DNA from: Rhodoferax fermentans
GTDB lineage: Bacteria; Pseudomonadota; Gammaproteobacteria; Burkholderiales; Burkholderiaceae_C
Assembly: GCF_002017865.1 (NCBI RefSeq)
Contig: NZ_MTJN01000002.1
Location: forward strand, 992,001 to 1,056,000
Direction of reading: 5' to 3'
Length of the DNA: 64,000 nt
Shown here: positions 26,730-41,263 of the stretch, piece by piece
Position numbering within the stretch: the stretch's first letter is position 1
Layout of the letters: each line of letters opens with the position of its first letter
Made by a program: the position numbers and the translations under genes
The notes under the pieces: model-generated
Seen by the model: only the letters and a program-made list of their open reading frames with translations
Database searches by the model: none
What the model was told of the DNA's origin: nothing

Positions 26730-29513
26730 ATGCAGCTCAACTTTTTGGCCAAGCATTCCATCAAGACACGGGTCACGCTGTCGACCATGGCCATCTTCCT
26801 GGCCAGTTTGTGGAGCCTGTCTTTTTATGCCAGTGTTGAATTAAAGAACGACTTGCAGGCCGGCCTCAGTGCCCAGCAGTTTGCCACCGTGACCCTGTTG
26901 TCCAAACAGCTCGATGAGCAGTTGTCCGAGCGACACGCGTGGCTGCAGATGGTGGCCAACGACATCGACGCCAAGCTGCTGCTGGACCCGCCCAAATTGC
27001 AAAGCAGCCTGGACCACCGTGCTTTGTTGCCGAGCAAGTTCAACGAGGGGGTGCTGGTGCTCAACAGCCAAGGACTGGTGCTGGCCGACAGTGCCAGTGG
27101 CCCCAGGCGCGACGGGCAAACACTGCTGGGGCTGGCCTCGGTACACACCGCACGCAACGAGGGACGCAGCAGCATCGGACAGGTGTCTGTGGCGGCCGGG
27201 GTCGGCACCCCCAGTCTCGACATGGCGGCACCACTGCGCGATGCCAGTGGCCGCGTGGTGGGCACGGTGGTCGGCCTCACCAACCTGCGCAAACCCAACC
27301 CACTCACGACCGTCACCGCCAACCGCTATGGTCGCACGGGTGGCTACTTGCTGGTCGACCCGCTCCAACGCCGGGTGATTGCCGCCACCGATACCACGCG
27401 CCTGATGGAACAACTGCCAGCGGTCGGCCTCAACCCGGTGTTGGACCGTTTTCTGGATGGTTATCAGGGTTCGCTGGTGTTGACCAACCCAAAAGGGGAA
27501 GAAGTGCTCGCCTCTGACAAGCGCCTGGCAAGCACCGGCTGGATTCTCTCGGCGGTGCTGCCCACGACCGAGGCGTTTGCCCCGATCCAGGCGATGCAGC
27601 AGCGTATGCTGCTGGCCACCCTGCTGCTGACCCTGTTGGCCGGCGGCCTGACCTGGTGGCGTGTGCGACACCAGCTGGCGCCCGTGTTCGACACCATCCG
27701 GGCGCTGGGGCGACACCCGCCCCACAAAAAAACGCCGATCAGCCTGCCAGTGAATGCACCCGGAGAAATCGGTGAACTGATCCAGGCCTTCAACACCTTG
27801 CTGGCCACCCTGGCACAACGCAACCAGAAACTGCTGGCCCAGCAGGACATGTTGTCGCGCACCGAGGCCTTGGCCCACCTGGGCAGCTGGTCGTGGGATG
27901 TTGACACCAACACCACCACCTGGTCGGACGAATTGTTCCAGTTCTTCCGTCTGGACCCGGCCATGGGTGCACCCACACTGCGCCAGCTGGCCGGGCTGTT
28001 CATCCCGCAAGACGCCAAACGGCTCGAGGAAGCGGTACAGCGGGCGCTGCACTACGCCATTCCTTTTGAACTGGAATTGCACACCCTGCGCCGCGACGGC
28101 GCCCAGCGCTACTACCTGGCGCGCGGTGAGGTGCAGCGTGACGCCCAGCTGGTGGTGCGCCGCCTGATGGGCTCCCTGCAGGATGTGACCGAACAACGCC
28201 AGATCCAGGAGACCCTGCAACACAGTTATGGTGCGCTGCAGGCGGTGTTGCAAACCACGCTGGACGGGTTTGTGCGGGCCGACAAGCAGGGGCGGCTGTT
28301 GCAGGTCAACCCGGCCTATTGCGCCATGTCGGGCTACTCTCAGGACGAGTTGTTGCAGATGTCCATCCTTGACCTGGAGGTCAGCGAACGGCCAGAAGAC
28401 ATTGCCGCGCGGGTACTGCGCCTGTACCAGACCGGTCGCGACCAGTTCGAAACACGCCACCGGCGCAAGGACGGCACACTGTGGGACGTGGAGGTCAGCC
28501 TCACCACCCACACCGATGGTGGCGGTGACATGTTTGCTTTTGTGCGGGACATCACCGAACGCAAACGCGCGCAACTGCAGCTGGAGATGTCGGCCAGTGT
28601 CTTCAGCCATGCGCAGGAAGGCATCAGCATCACCGATGTCCACGGCCACATCCTGAACGTCAACGACACCTTTTGCCAGATCACCGGTTACTCACGCGCC
28701 GAAGTCATTGGCAAACACACGCGGCTGCTCAAGTCCGAGCGCCAGGACAGCACGTTTTACCAAACCATGTGGAAGGCCCTGCTGATCAATGGCCACTGGA
28801 GCGGTGAGATCTGGAACCGGCGCAAAAATGGCGAAATCTATCCCGAGCTGCTGACCATCAGCGCGGTGCGTGACGAGCGCGGGGTGACGCGCCAGTATGT
28901 GGCCCTGTTCTCCGACATCTCGGCACGCAAGGCGATTGAGGACAGGGTGCGGCAACTGGCCTTTTTTGACGCCCTGACCGAGTTGCCGAATCGCCGCCTG
29001 TTGACCGACCGCCTGAGCCAGATCCTGCTGGCCAACAAACGCAGCGGCCACTTCGGCGCGGTGTTGTTCATGGACCTGGACAACTTCAAGCCGCTCAACG
29101 ACACCCACGGCCACGCGGTGGGCGACTTGCTGCTGGTCGAAGTGGCGCGGCGCCTCAAAGCCAGTGTGCGCGAGGTCGACACCGTAGCGCGCCTGGGGGG
29201 TGACGAGTTTGTGGTGCTGCTCAGCGAACTTGACCTCACGATGGAGACCTCGCAGATACAGGCCATGGCCATCGCCGATAAAATCCGCCGGTCCATTGCC
29301 GAGGTGTACCGGCTCACCCGCAACGGCCACACGGGCTCGGCCAGCCAGGCGGTCGAGCACCACTGCACCGCCAGCATGGGGGTGGCCGTGTTTGACCCCA
29401 GCCAGACCGACCAGGAAAGCATCTTGCACCATGCCGACGAAGCCATGTACCGCGCCAAAGAAGCCGGGCGCAACCAGGTGGTGCTGTACACCACCTTGCC
29501 AGCCAACACCTGA
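26730..29513 (+). CDS. Membrane diguanylate cyclase with Cache, HAMP, three PAS domains and GGDEF
   Basis: 927 residues. A membrane helix at ~13-35, a periplasmic double-Cache sensor (~40-285), a second helix (~287-310, LLATLLLTLLAGGLTWW), HAMP, then PAS domains at ~365-490, 495-620 and 625-745 (second with GYSQDELLQMSILDLE, third with FCQITGYSRAEVIGKHTRLL). The C-terminal GGDEF domain (~755-925) has an intact RLGGDEFVVL at about residue 824 and an inhibitory I-site REVD five residues before it. It should make c-di-GMP and be subject to product inhibition. There is no EAL domain. The ligand is unknown. Confidence 0.92.
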   Translation: MQLNFLAKHSIKTRVTLSTMAIFLASLWSLSFYASVELKNDLQAGLSAQQFATVTLLSKQLDEQLSERHAWLQMVANDIDAKLLLDPPKLQSSLDHRALLPSKFNEGVLVLNSQGLVLADSASGPRRDGQTLLGLASVHTARNEGRSSIGQVSVAAGVGTPSLDMAAPLRDASGRVVGTVVGLTNLRKPNPLTTVTANRYGRTGGYLLVDPLQRRVIAATDTTRLMEQLPAVGLNPVLDRFLDGYQGSLVLTNPKGEEVLASDKRLASTGWILSAVLPTTEAFAPIQAMQQRMLLATLLLTLLAGGLTWWRVRHQLAPVFDTIRALGRHPPHKKTPISLPVNAPGEIGELIQAFNTLLATLAQRNQKLLAQQDMLSRTEALAHLGSWSWDVDTNTTTWSDELFQFFRLDPAMGAPTLRQLAGLFIPQDAKRLEEAVQRALHYAIPFELELHTLRRDGAQRYYLARGEVQRDAQLVVRRLMGSLQDVTEQRQIQETLQHSYGALQAVLQTTLDGFVRADKQGRLLQVNPAYCAMSGYSQDELLQMSILDLEVSERPEDIAARVLRLYQTGRDQFETRHRRKDGTLWDVEVSLTTHTDGGGDMFAFVRDITERKRAQLQLEMSASVFSHAQEGISITDVHGHILNVNDTFCQITGYSRAEVIGKHTRLLKSERQDSTFYQTMWKALLINGHWSGEIWNRRKNGEIYPELLTISAVRDERGVTRQYVALFSDISARKAIEDRVRQLAFFDALTELPNRRLLTDRLSQILLANKRSGHFGAVLFMDLDNFKPLNDTHGHAVGDLLLVEVARRLKASVREVDTVARLGGDEFVVLLSELDLTMETSQIQAMAIADKIRRSIAEVYRLTRNGHTGSASQAVEHHCTASMGVAVFDPSQTDQESILHHADEAMYRAKEAGRNQVVLYTTLPANT

Positions 29514-29526
29514 AACTATTGAATCT

Positions 29527-29575
29527 ATAGCTATTCGCCCTGATGAAATAAGGGCTTGAGCCTTGAATTGCCCTT
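29527..29575. repeat. Dispersed palindromic element before the patatin gene
   Basis: Forward copy: ATAGC-TATTCG-CCCTGATGAAATAAGGG-CTTGAGCC, ending 7 nt before the next start codon, so it probably contributes to that gene's leader. Confidence 0.8.
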
Positions 29576-29581
29576 AAATTT

Positions 29582-30478
29582 ATGCACCGCCGCTCCCTCC
29601 TCCTGTCTGCCGCTGGCCTGCTGGCCGCTTGCAGCACCTCTGCCCCCCCACCCCCGGCACCGCTGGCCCCACCCGGCCCGCCACGCCAGCCGCGTATTGG
29701 CATCGCCCTGGGCGGCGGTGGCACCAAGGGTTTTGCCCATGTGGGGGTGATCAAGGCGCTGGAGGCGCAGGGCCTGCGGCCCGAACTGATCGCAGGCACC
29801 AGCGCCGGTAGCGTGGTCGGCGCCCTGTACGCCAGTGGGCTCGACGGTTTTGCGCTGCAGGAACTGGCCTTTGGGCTGGACGAGAGCAAGGTCAAAGACT
29901 TCAACCTGCGCAGCCCCTGGGAGGGGCTGGTGATTGGCCAGAAACTGCAGGACTATGTCAACCAGCTGGTCAAAAACCGGACCATCGACCAGTTGTCCAA
30001 ACCCTTTGTGGCGGTCGCCACACAGGGTGATACCGGCCAGCGGGTCGACTTTGCCCGCGGCAACACCGGGCAGGCGGTGCGCGCCTCCAGCAGCTTCCCG
30101 GTGTTTTTCAAACCGACCCAGATCCTCGGCAAAACCTATGTGGACGGTTGCCTGGTGAGCCCGGTGCCGGTGGATGCCGCGCGCAAGATGGGCGCCGACA
30201 TCGTGATCGGGGTGGACATTTCTGCCCAACTGGAGCGGCGGCTGGTGTTTGACGGCCTGAGCAATGTGATTGATCAATCCCTGGTCATCATGATCAGACG
30301 CCTGGGTGAGCAAGAGCTGGCGCGCGCCGATGTGGTGATCCGCCCCAAGGTGGGCAAGATTGGCGTCACCGACTTTGACCAGAAAGACAAAGCCATTCTG
30401 GAAGGTGAAAAAGCCGTGGCGCTGGCGCTGGCCGACGTTCGCTTGGCCATCCAGAAGTGGCAGCTCAGCCACCCCTGA
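29582..30478 (+). CDS. Patatin-like phospholipase, predicted lipoprotein
   Basis: 298 residues. The N-terminus MHRRSLLLSAAGLLAAC has a lipobox (LAAC), followed by a Pro-rich linker. The patatin domain begins at ~37 with the oxyanion loop GIALGGGGTKGFAHVG, then the nucleophile elbow AGTSAGSVVGAL and the catalytic Asp in TYVDGCLVSPVPVDAA, giving a complete Ser-Asp dyad. The family (RssA/YchK-like) hydrolyses acyl esters; the substrate is unknown. No ribosome site is obvious because a repeat element fills the leader. Confidence 0.88.
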   Translation: MHRRSLLLSAAGLLAACSTSAPPPPAPLAPPGPPRQPRIGIALGGGGTKGFAHVGVIKALEAQGLRPELIAGTSAGSVVGALYASGLDGFALQELAFGLDESKVKDFNLRSPWEGLVIGQKLQDYVNQLVKNRTIDQLSKPFVAVATQGDTGQRVDFARGNTGQAVRASSSFPVFFKPTQILGKTYVDGCLVSPVPVDAARKMGADIVIGVDISAQLERRLVFDGLSNVIDQSLVIMIRRLGEQELARADVVIRPKVGKIGVTDFDQKDKAILEGEKAVALALADVRLAIQKWQLSHP

Positions 30479-30485
30479 GCGTGTT

Positions 30486-30953
30486 CTAACTCGTCAGGCT
30501 CTGCAGGTAGTTGGGCAGGCCCATGCTCTGGATCAGCTCCTGCTGGGTTTCCAGCCAGTCCAGGTGTTCCTCGTTTTCTTCCTTGAGGTGCTCCAGCAGA
30601 TCACGTGAGACATAGTCCTGCTCGCGCTCACAGGTCGCAATCGCGTCCACCAGAACACTGTGTTTGCGCTGCTCCAGCTGCAAGTCACAGCTGATGATTT
30701 CCGGCACATCTTCACCAATCAGGAGCTTGCCAAGTTCCTGCAGGTTGGGCAGCCCTTCGAGCAAAAAGATGCGCTGGATCAGCCGGTCCGAGTGTTTCAT
30801 CTCGTCAATCGACTGGTGGTAGATCTTGCTGTCGAGCTTCTCGTACCCCTGGTTTTTGGCCATGCGGGCGTGCAGAAAATACTGGTTGATGGCGGTCAGC
30901 GATTCACGCAAGGCGCTGTTGAGCACCATCAAAACGGGCTGGGAGATCTTCAT
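30486..30953 (-). CDS. bfr: Bacterioferritin, heme-ligand subunit (Met52 present, ferroxidase site incomplete)
   Basis: 155 residues from ATG 30953 (AGGAG upstream; an in-frame ATG at 31127 would overlap the neighbouring gene). Aligned by eye with E. coli Bfr: the heme ligand Met52 is kept in IDEMKHSDR, and E51, H54, E94 and H130 are kept, but E18 is Ser (ALRESLTAINQYF) and E127 is Asn (EENEEH). It should therefore bind inter-subunit heme but have a broken di-iron centre. It is 23 nt downstream of a second bfr gene with the opposite pattern. Part of a 24-mer iron-storage shell. Confidence 0.93.
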   Translation of the reverse strand: MKISQPVLMVLNSALRESLTAINQYFLHARMAKNQGYEKLDSKIYHQSIDEMKHSDRLIQRIFLLEGLPNLQELGKLLIGEDVPEIISCDLQLEQRKHSVLVDAIATCEREQDYVSRDLLEHLKEENEEHLDWLETQQELIQSMGLPNYLQSLTS

Positions 30954-30976
30954 GGTGATGGCTCCTAAAGGGGGTG

Positions 30977-31444
30977 TCAGCTGGCCTGGCTTTGCAGGTA
31001 ATTGGGCAGGCCAATCTGTTGGATCAGGAACAGCTGCTGTTCCAGCCAATGGGCATGGTCTTCTTCGGTGTCCTTGAGTTGCGCCACCAGGATGTTGCGC
31101 GACACATAGTCCTGCTCGGTCTCGCACAGGGCCACACCCTTCTTGAGGTCAGCGCGCACCTTGAACTCCACCGCCAGATCGTTCTCGAGCATGGACACCA
31201 CGCTGCTACCAATGTTGAGTTGTTCGGGTGTCATGGCAGGTGTGCCGCCCAGCATCAGAATTCTGGCAATCAAGGCACTGGCATGGCCAGTTTCATCGGC
31301 CATTTCGTGGGCAATGCGGTCGTGCAACTTGCCATAGCCCCATTCGTGAAACATGCGCGAATGGATGAAGTACTGATCACGCGCAGCAAGCTCGCCGGCC
31401 AGAAGGAAGTTGAGATAAGAAAGAACTGCTGGACTGCCTTGCAT
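30977..31444 (-). CDS. bfr: Bacterioferritin, ferroxidase subunit (complete di-iron site, no Met52)
   Basis: 155 residues from ATG 31444 with AGGAG upstream; an in-frame ATG at 31504 is rejected. The ferroxidase ligands E18 ([12 protein letters not shown]), E51 and H54 (ADETGHASA), the E94 equivalent (DLAVEF) and the E127/H130 pair (TEEDH) are present, but position 52 is Thr, so the usual axial heme ligand is missing. This is the ferroxidase partner for the downstream subunit. Heteromeric Bfr of this kind is known in Pseudomonas, Neisseria and Magnetospirillum. Confidence 0.93.
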   Translation of the reverse strand: MQGSPAVLSYLNFLLAGELAARDQYFIHSRMFHEWGYGKLHDRIAHEMADETGHASALIARILMLGGTPAMTPEQLNIGSSVVSMLENDLAVEFKVRADLKKGVALCETEQDYVSRNILVAQLKDTEEDHAHWLEQQLFLIQQIGLPNYLQSQAS

Positions 31445-31569
31445 GGTGGGCTCCTGATGATTGGGTCCGCGCATTGTAGAAATGCACAGACGCACGTCAA
31501 CCACGTGGGGTCATCACCCACCCCAGCAGATTTGTCAGGGCATCACAGGGCGCAAGACGCTGGCATCTG

Positions 31570-31797
31570 CTAGCCGGCCAAAGCCAGCAGACCCCGGGCT
31601 GGCTGGCCGTTGTGCTCGATGTGGGCAACCAGCTGGTTCGGGTTGCATTCCGCGATGATGCTTCTGGCTTTGCACTCACATTTGCCACACTGGGTGGCCA
31701 CGCCCAACTCCATCTGGAGGTCATCAAAATCCAGACCCGCGCGCGCACAACGTTCAATCGTTTTGTCATTGACGCGACGGCAAACGCAAATAATCAT
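31570..31797 (-). CDS. bfd: Bacterioferritin-associated ferredoxin
   Basis: 75 residues. A BFD-like [2Fe-2S] protein with the four Cys in the pattern CVC...CGKC (MIICVCRRVNDKTIE and VATQCGKCECKARSII). Bfd reduces the Bfr heme to release stored iron. It lies upstream of the two bfr genes on the same strand, separated from them by ~125 nt. A Fur-type box lies 40-60 nt before the start, consistent with expression under iron limitation. Confidence 0.93.
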   Translation of the reverse strand: MIICVCRRVNDKTIERCARAGLDFDDLQMELGVATQCGKCECKARSIIAECNPNQLVAHIEHNGQPARGLLALAG

Positions 31798-31837
31798 GAC
31801 GCTCTTGATCTCCAGTAATGGTAACTATTCCCAGTTG

Positions 31838-31856
31838 GCAAATGATAACCATTCTT
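31838..31856. promoter_or_regulatory. Fur box upstream of bfd
   Basis: GCAAATGATAACCATTCTT matches 14 of 19 positions of the Fur consensus GATAATGATAATCATTATC, including the central AATGATAA-CATT core. A second, weaker AT-rich half-site (GGTAACTATT) lies next to it nearer the gene. Confidence 0.7.
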
Positions 31857-32044
31857 GAAAAGAACAGCAAGCCTGGGGTTGAGCGCCACCTGGGCAGGTT
31901 TGTGGCCACCGCCCAAGCTCGCGACATCCGGTGCTTTTGTCTCACCCGAGCTGTGTTGGAGCGCTGACGCTGGAGCGGCGTCTGTTGAGGGGCGAGCTGT
32001 CTGTGGCCCCGAGCAACAGCGTGCTTCGGGGATACATCGTTTTT

Positions 32045-32089
32045 GATAGTGACCAGCCCTTTTTATATAAGGGCTACAGGCTGTTTTGA
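32045..32089. repeat. Dispersed palindromic element between bfd and the HD-GYP gene
   Basis: Forward copy: GATAG-TGACCAG-CCCTTTTTATATAAGGG-CTACAGGC. It sits just after the stop of the HD-GYP gene. The rest of the 31857-32044 gap shows no gene. Confidence 0.8.
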
Positions 32090-32096
32090 TGCCCAA

Positions 32097-38254
<6,158 letters not shown>

Positions 38255-38748
38255 CCGACGACCACCAGTGAGGGGCGAAGCTCGCGTTTGCGCAAACCTC
38301 ACACCAGCCTCCCCCGGCCCACCCATCTGGCCCGTCCCATGCCAGAAACAGCCTCCACCCACACCAACAAAGTGGCGGCCATAGGGATCCGGGCAAGACA
38401 AAGCGGGCGCATGACAAGCATTCTGCCCCACGGCAAGACCCGAGTGTGTGTCTTTCTGCCATCCACTATGCTTTTGAAAGCAATCAACCCTTATCAATCA
38501 AGGGCTGTAGTGCAAATAGGCGTTCAAGCCGACACATCACTGGCGTTGGAAAAAAACCATGGCCCAGCACCGTTTGAACAAGCACCTGGGTAGCTGCTGG
38601 CGGACTCTGGCCAAGGGCTGGATACAGCTGCGTGCCCCGGGTTCAACCCTCGCTCTGAAACCAGGCATTCCCGCTAAACTTTGCGCTGCATCGCAATAAC
38701 AAACTGAGGGTGACAGACGCCCTCACCATTCCCAAAGCTGGAGACAAC
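38255..38748. other. Intergenic region between the hybrid kinase and TRAP operons
   Basis: No supported gene. It holds one copy of the dispersed element (38476-38516). The first ~240 bases could be coding if the kinase starts further upstream. Otherwise the region should carry the divergent promoters; I cannot assign -35/-10 boxes with confidence. Confidence 0.5.
38476..38516. repeat. Dispersed palindromic element upstream of the hybrid kinase gene
   Basis: Forward, more degenerate copy: GAAAGC-AATCAA-CCCTTATCAATCAAGGG-CTGTAGTGC. The hairpin arms are intact. Confidence 0.75.
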
Positions 38749-39357
38749 ATGCAGGCGTTTTTAAAGTTATCGAATGCCATTGACGGGCTCAACCGTTGGA
38801 TCGGCAAGTATGTGATCTGGCTCATTCTGGCCTCGACCGTGATCAGCGCCCTCAATGCGGTGGTACGCAAAACCTTCAACGTCAGCTCCAACGCTTTTCT
38901 CGAAGTGCAGTGGTACCTGTTTGCAGCAGCTTTTCTGCTGGCCTCGGCCTACACCCTGCTCAATGGTGAACATGTGAAGATCGACGTGTTTTACGGGCGC
39001 CTGAGCAAACGCACCCAGACCTGGGTCGATGTGTTTGGCTTCACCTGTTTCCTGCTGCCGTTTTGCAGCGCCATCATCTGGTTCAGCCTGCCGTTTTTCC
39101 TGAAAGGTTTCAACAGTGGTGAGATGTCGGGCAACGCAGGTGGCCTGATCCGCTGGCCGGTGTACGCCATGATGCCGCTGGGTTTTGCCCTGCTGTGGTT
39201 ACAAGGTCTGTCCGAACTGATCAAGCGGCTGGCATTCCTGATGGGACTGATCGACGACCCGACCGAGAAGGTGCTGGGCAAATCCGCCGAGGAAGAACTG
39301 GCCGCCGCCATCCAGAAACTGGCTGAAGAAAAAGCCGCGCAAACCAAAGCGGCCTGA
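38749..39357 (+). CDS. dctQ: TRAP transporter small membrane subunit (DctQ)
   Basis: 202 residues from ATG 38749, with GGAG at good spacing; an in-frame GTG at 38710 is less likely. Four membrane helices (~20-40, 58-80, 98-120, 140-162) with the family pattern EVQWYLFAAAFLLASAYTLLNGEHVKIDV. It pairs with DctM to form the membrane part of a secondary transporter fed by a periplasmic binding protein. The C-terminal tail is charged (EEELAAAIQKLAEEKAA). dctM follows after 16 nt; dctP is convergent downstream. Confidence 0.92.
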   Translation: MQAFLKLSNAIDGLNRWIGKYVIWLILASTVISALNAVVRKTFNVSSNAFLEVQWYLFAAAFLLASAYTLLNGEHVKIDVFYGRLSKRTQTWVDVFGFTCFLLPFCSAIIWFSLPFFLKGFNSGEMSGNAGGLIRWPVYAMMPLGFALLWLQGLSELIKRLAFLMGLIDDPTEKVLGKSAEEELAAAIQKLAEEKAAQTKAA

Positions 39358-39373
39358 GGCCAGGGGAACTCTC

Positions 39374-41164
39374 ATGGAATTCATTGCAACCAACATCGCC
39401 CCGATCATGTTCATGGGGCTGATCGTCTTCCTGCTGCTGGGTTTTCCGGTGGCGTTCAGCCTGGGCGCCTGTGGCCTGTTTTTTGGTTTTGTCGGGGTGG
39501 AGCTTGGGCTGCTGCCCGAAGCCCTGATGCAGGCGCTGCCGCTGCGCATTTTTGGCATCATGCAAAACGACACGCTGCTGGCGATCCCGTTTTTCACGCT
39601 GATGGGCCTGATCCTGGAGCGCAGTGGCATGGCCGAGGACTTGCTCGACACCATCGGCCAGCTGTTTGGCCCCCTGCGCGGCGGGCTGGCTTTTGCGGTG
39701 ATTTTTGTCGGCGCGCTGCTGGCCGCCACCACCGGTGTTGTGGCCGCCTCGGTGATCTCGATGGGCCTGATTTCCCTACCCATCATGCTGCGTTACGGTT
39801 ATGACCGGCGCATCGCCACCGGGGTCATTGCCGCCTCGGGCACGCTGGCACAAATCATCCCGCCGTCCCTGGTGCTGATCATCCTGGCCGACCAGCTGGG
39901 CCGCAGTGTGGGTGAGATGTACAAGGGCGCTTTTTTGCCCGGCTTTTTGCTCACAGGCATGTATTTTGGCTACGTGGTGCTGGTCACCTTTTTTCGCCCC
40001 AGCTGGGTGCCAGCCTTGCCACCCGAGGCGCGCACCATCCGCGAGGACAACGGCAGCAGTGGCCTGCCCTCGCTCGGCATTCTGACGGTCTTGAGTGCCG
40101 GTGTGGCGATCTACCTGGGGCAGCACTACGCCGAGGTGCTGAGCTACCTCAAAGGTGAAGAGGTGCTGATGGTGGCCAAAGATGAAACCATTGTGGTGTC
40201 TTTGTGTGCCGGTGTGGTGCTGGCCTTTTTGATAGCGGTGTTGAACAAGGTGACCCGCGCCGGGTTGCTGTCACGCATGGCCGAACGCGTCACCTTTGTG
40301 TTGATCCCGCCGCTTCTCCTTATTTTTCTTGTGCTTGGCACTATCTTTTTAGGAGTTGCCACCCCCACCGAAGGTGGTGCCATGGGCGCCATGGGCGCGC
40401 TGCTGATGGCCGCCAGCCGCAAACGCCTGAGCTTGGCCCTGCTCAAGCAGGCGCTGACCTCCACCACCAAGCTGTCGAGTTTTGTCGTCTTTATCCTGGT
40501 CGGCTCGACCGTGTTCAGCCTGGTGTTCCAGGGGGTGGATGGCTCCAAGTGGGTGGAACATCTGCTGAGCTCGGTGCCAGGTGGCCAGCTGGGCTTTTTG
40601 ATTGTGGTGAACGTGCTGATCTTCTTCCTGGCGTTTTTCCTGGACTTCTTCGAGCTGGCGTTCATTGTGGTGCCCTTGCTGGCGCCGGTGGCAGAGAAGA
40701 TGGGTATTGACCTGATCTGGTTTGGTGTGCTGCTGGGGGTCAACATGCAGACCTCGTTCATGCACCCACCGTTTGGTTTTGCGCTGTTCTACCTGCGCAG
40801 TGTGGCCCCCGGCAAGGCTTACACTGACCGGCTCACCAAGAAGCTGATCCAGCCGGTGACCACGATGCAGATCTATTGGGGCGCGGTGCCGTTTGTGATC
40901 ATCCAGATCATCATGGTGGGGCTCATCATTGCTTTCCCGGGCATTGTCTCGAGTGGCCTGGACAAAAAAGAGGCGGTGGATCTGGACAAGGTGGCCGCCG
41001 AAATGATGGCCAACATGCCGGACGCCGAGCCAGAGGCTCCCGTGCCGGATGCGGACGTGGACCCGACCGAGAGCACCGAACCCCAACCCGAACCGGCGCC
41101 GGGCGCCCCCGCTGCGGACGACCCCATGAAAGCCATGGAAGAGTCCATGAAAGCCAACCAATAA
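39374..41164 (+). CDS. dctM: TRAP transporter large membrane subunit (DctM), long form
   Basis: 596 residues, well above the ~430 of C4-dicarboxylate DctM. It has 12 or more membrane helices, with IFVGALLAATTGVVAASVISMG and the SGTLAQIIPPSLVLIILADQLG region typical of DctM, and LGVATPTEGGAMGAMGA in the second half. The extra length is a central insertion (~215-275) and an acidic, Pro-rich cytoplasmic tail (from ~530). This long form occurs in the mannitol/chloroaromatic/2-oxoacid type of TRAP systems. Codons around 40312-40350 are unusually AT-rich. Confidence 0.9.
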   Translation: MEFIATNIAPIMFMGLIVFLLLGFPVAFSLGACGLFFGFVGVELGLLPEALMQALPLRIFGIMQNDTLLAIPFFTLMGLILERSGMAEDLLDTIGQLFGPLRGGLAFAVIFVGALLAATTGVVAASVISMGLISLPIMLRYGYDRRIATGVIAASGTLAQIIPPSLVLIILADQLGRSVGEMYKGAFLPGFLLTGMYFGYVVLVTFFRPSWVPALPPEARTIREDNGSSGLPSLGILTVLSAGVAIYLGQHYAEVLSYLKGEEVLMVAKDETIVVSLCAGVVLAFLIAVLNKVTRAGLLSRMAERVTFVLIPPLLLIFLVLGTIFLGVATPTEGGAMGAMGALLMAASRKRLSLALLKQALTSTTKLSSFVVFILVGSTVFSLVFQGVDGSKWVEHLLSSVPGGQLGFLIVVNVLIFFLAFFLDFFELAFIVVPLLAPVAEKMGIDLIWFGVLLGVNMQTSFMHPPFGFALFYLRSVAPGKAYTDRLTKKLIQPVTTMQIYWGAVPFVIIQIIMVGLIIAFPGIVSSGLDKKEAVDLDKVAAEMMANMPDAEPEAPVPDADVDPTESTEPQPEPAPGAPAADDPMKAMEESMKANQ

Positions 41165-41213
41165 GCCGAGCTGTCGCATGCGACCTGTTGCCCAGCGCAC
41201 AGGTCTGCTCCAT

Positions 41214-41242
41214 AAAAAAACCCGCATCAAGCGGGTTTTTTG
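41214..41242. terminator. Bidirectional terminator between dctM and dctP
   Basis: A7-CCCGC-ATCAA-GCGGG-T6. It serves the convergent dctQM and dctP transcripts. Confidence 0.9.
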
Positions 41243-41263
41243 TTGTTGGGGAAAAGCGCCTTG

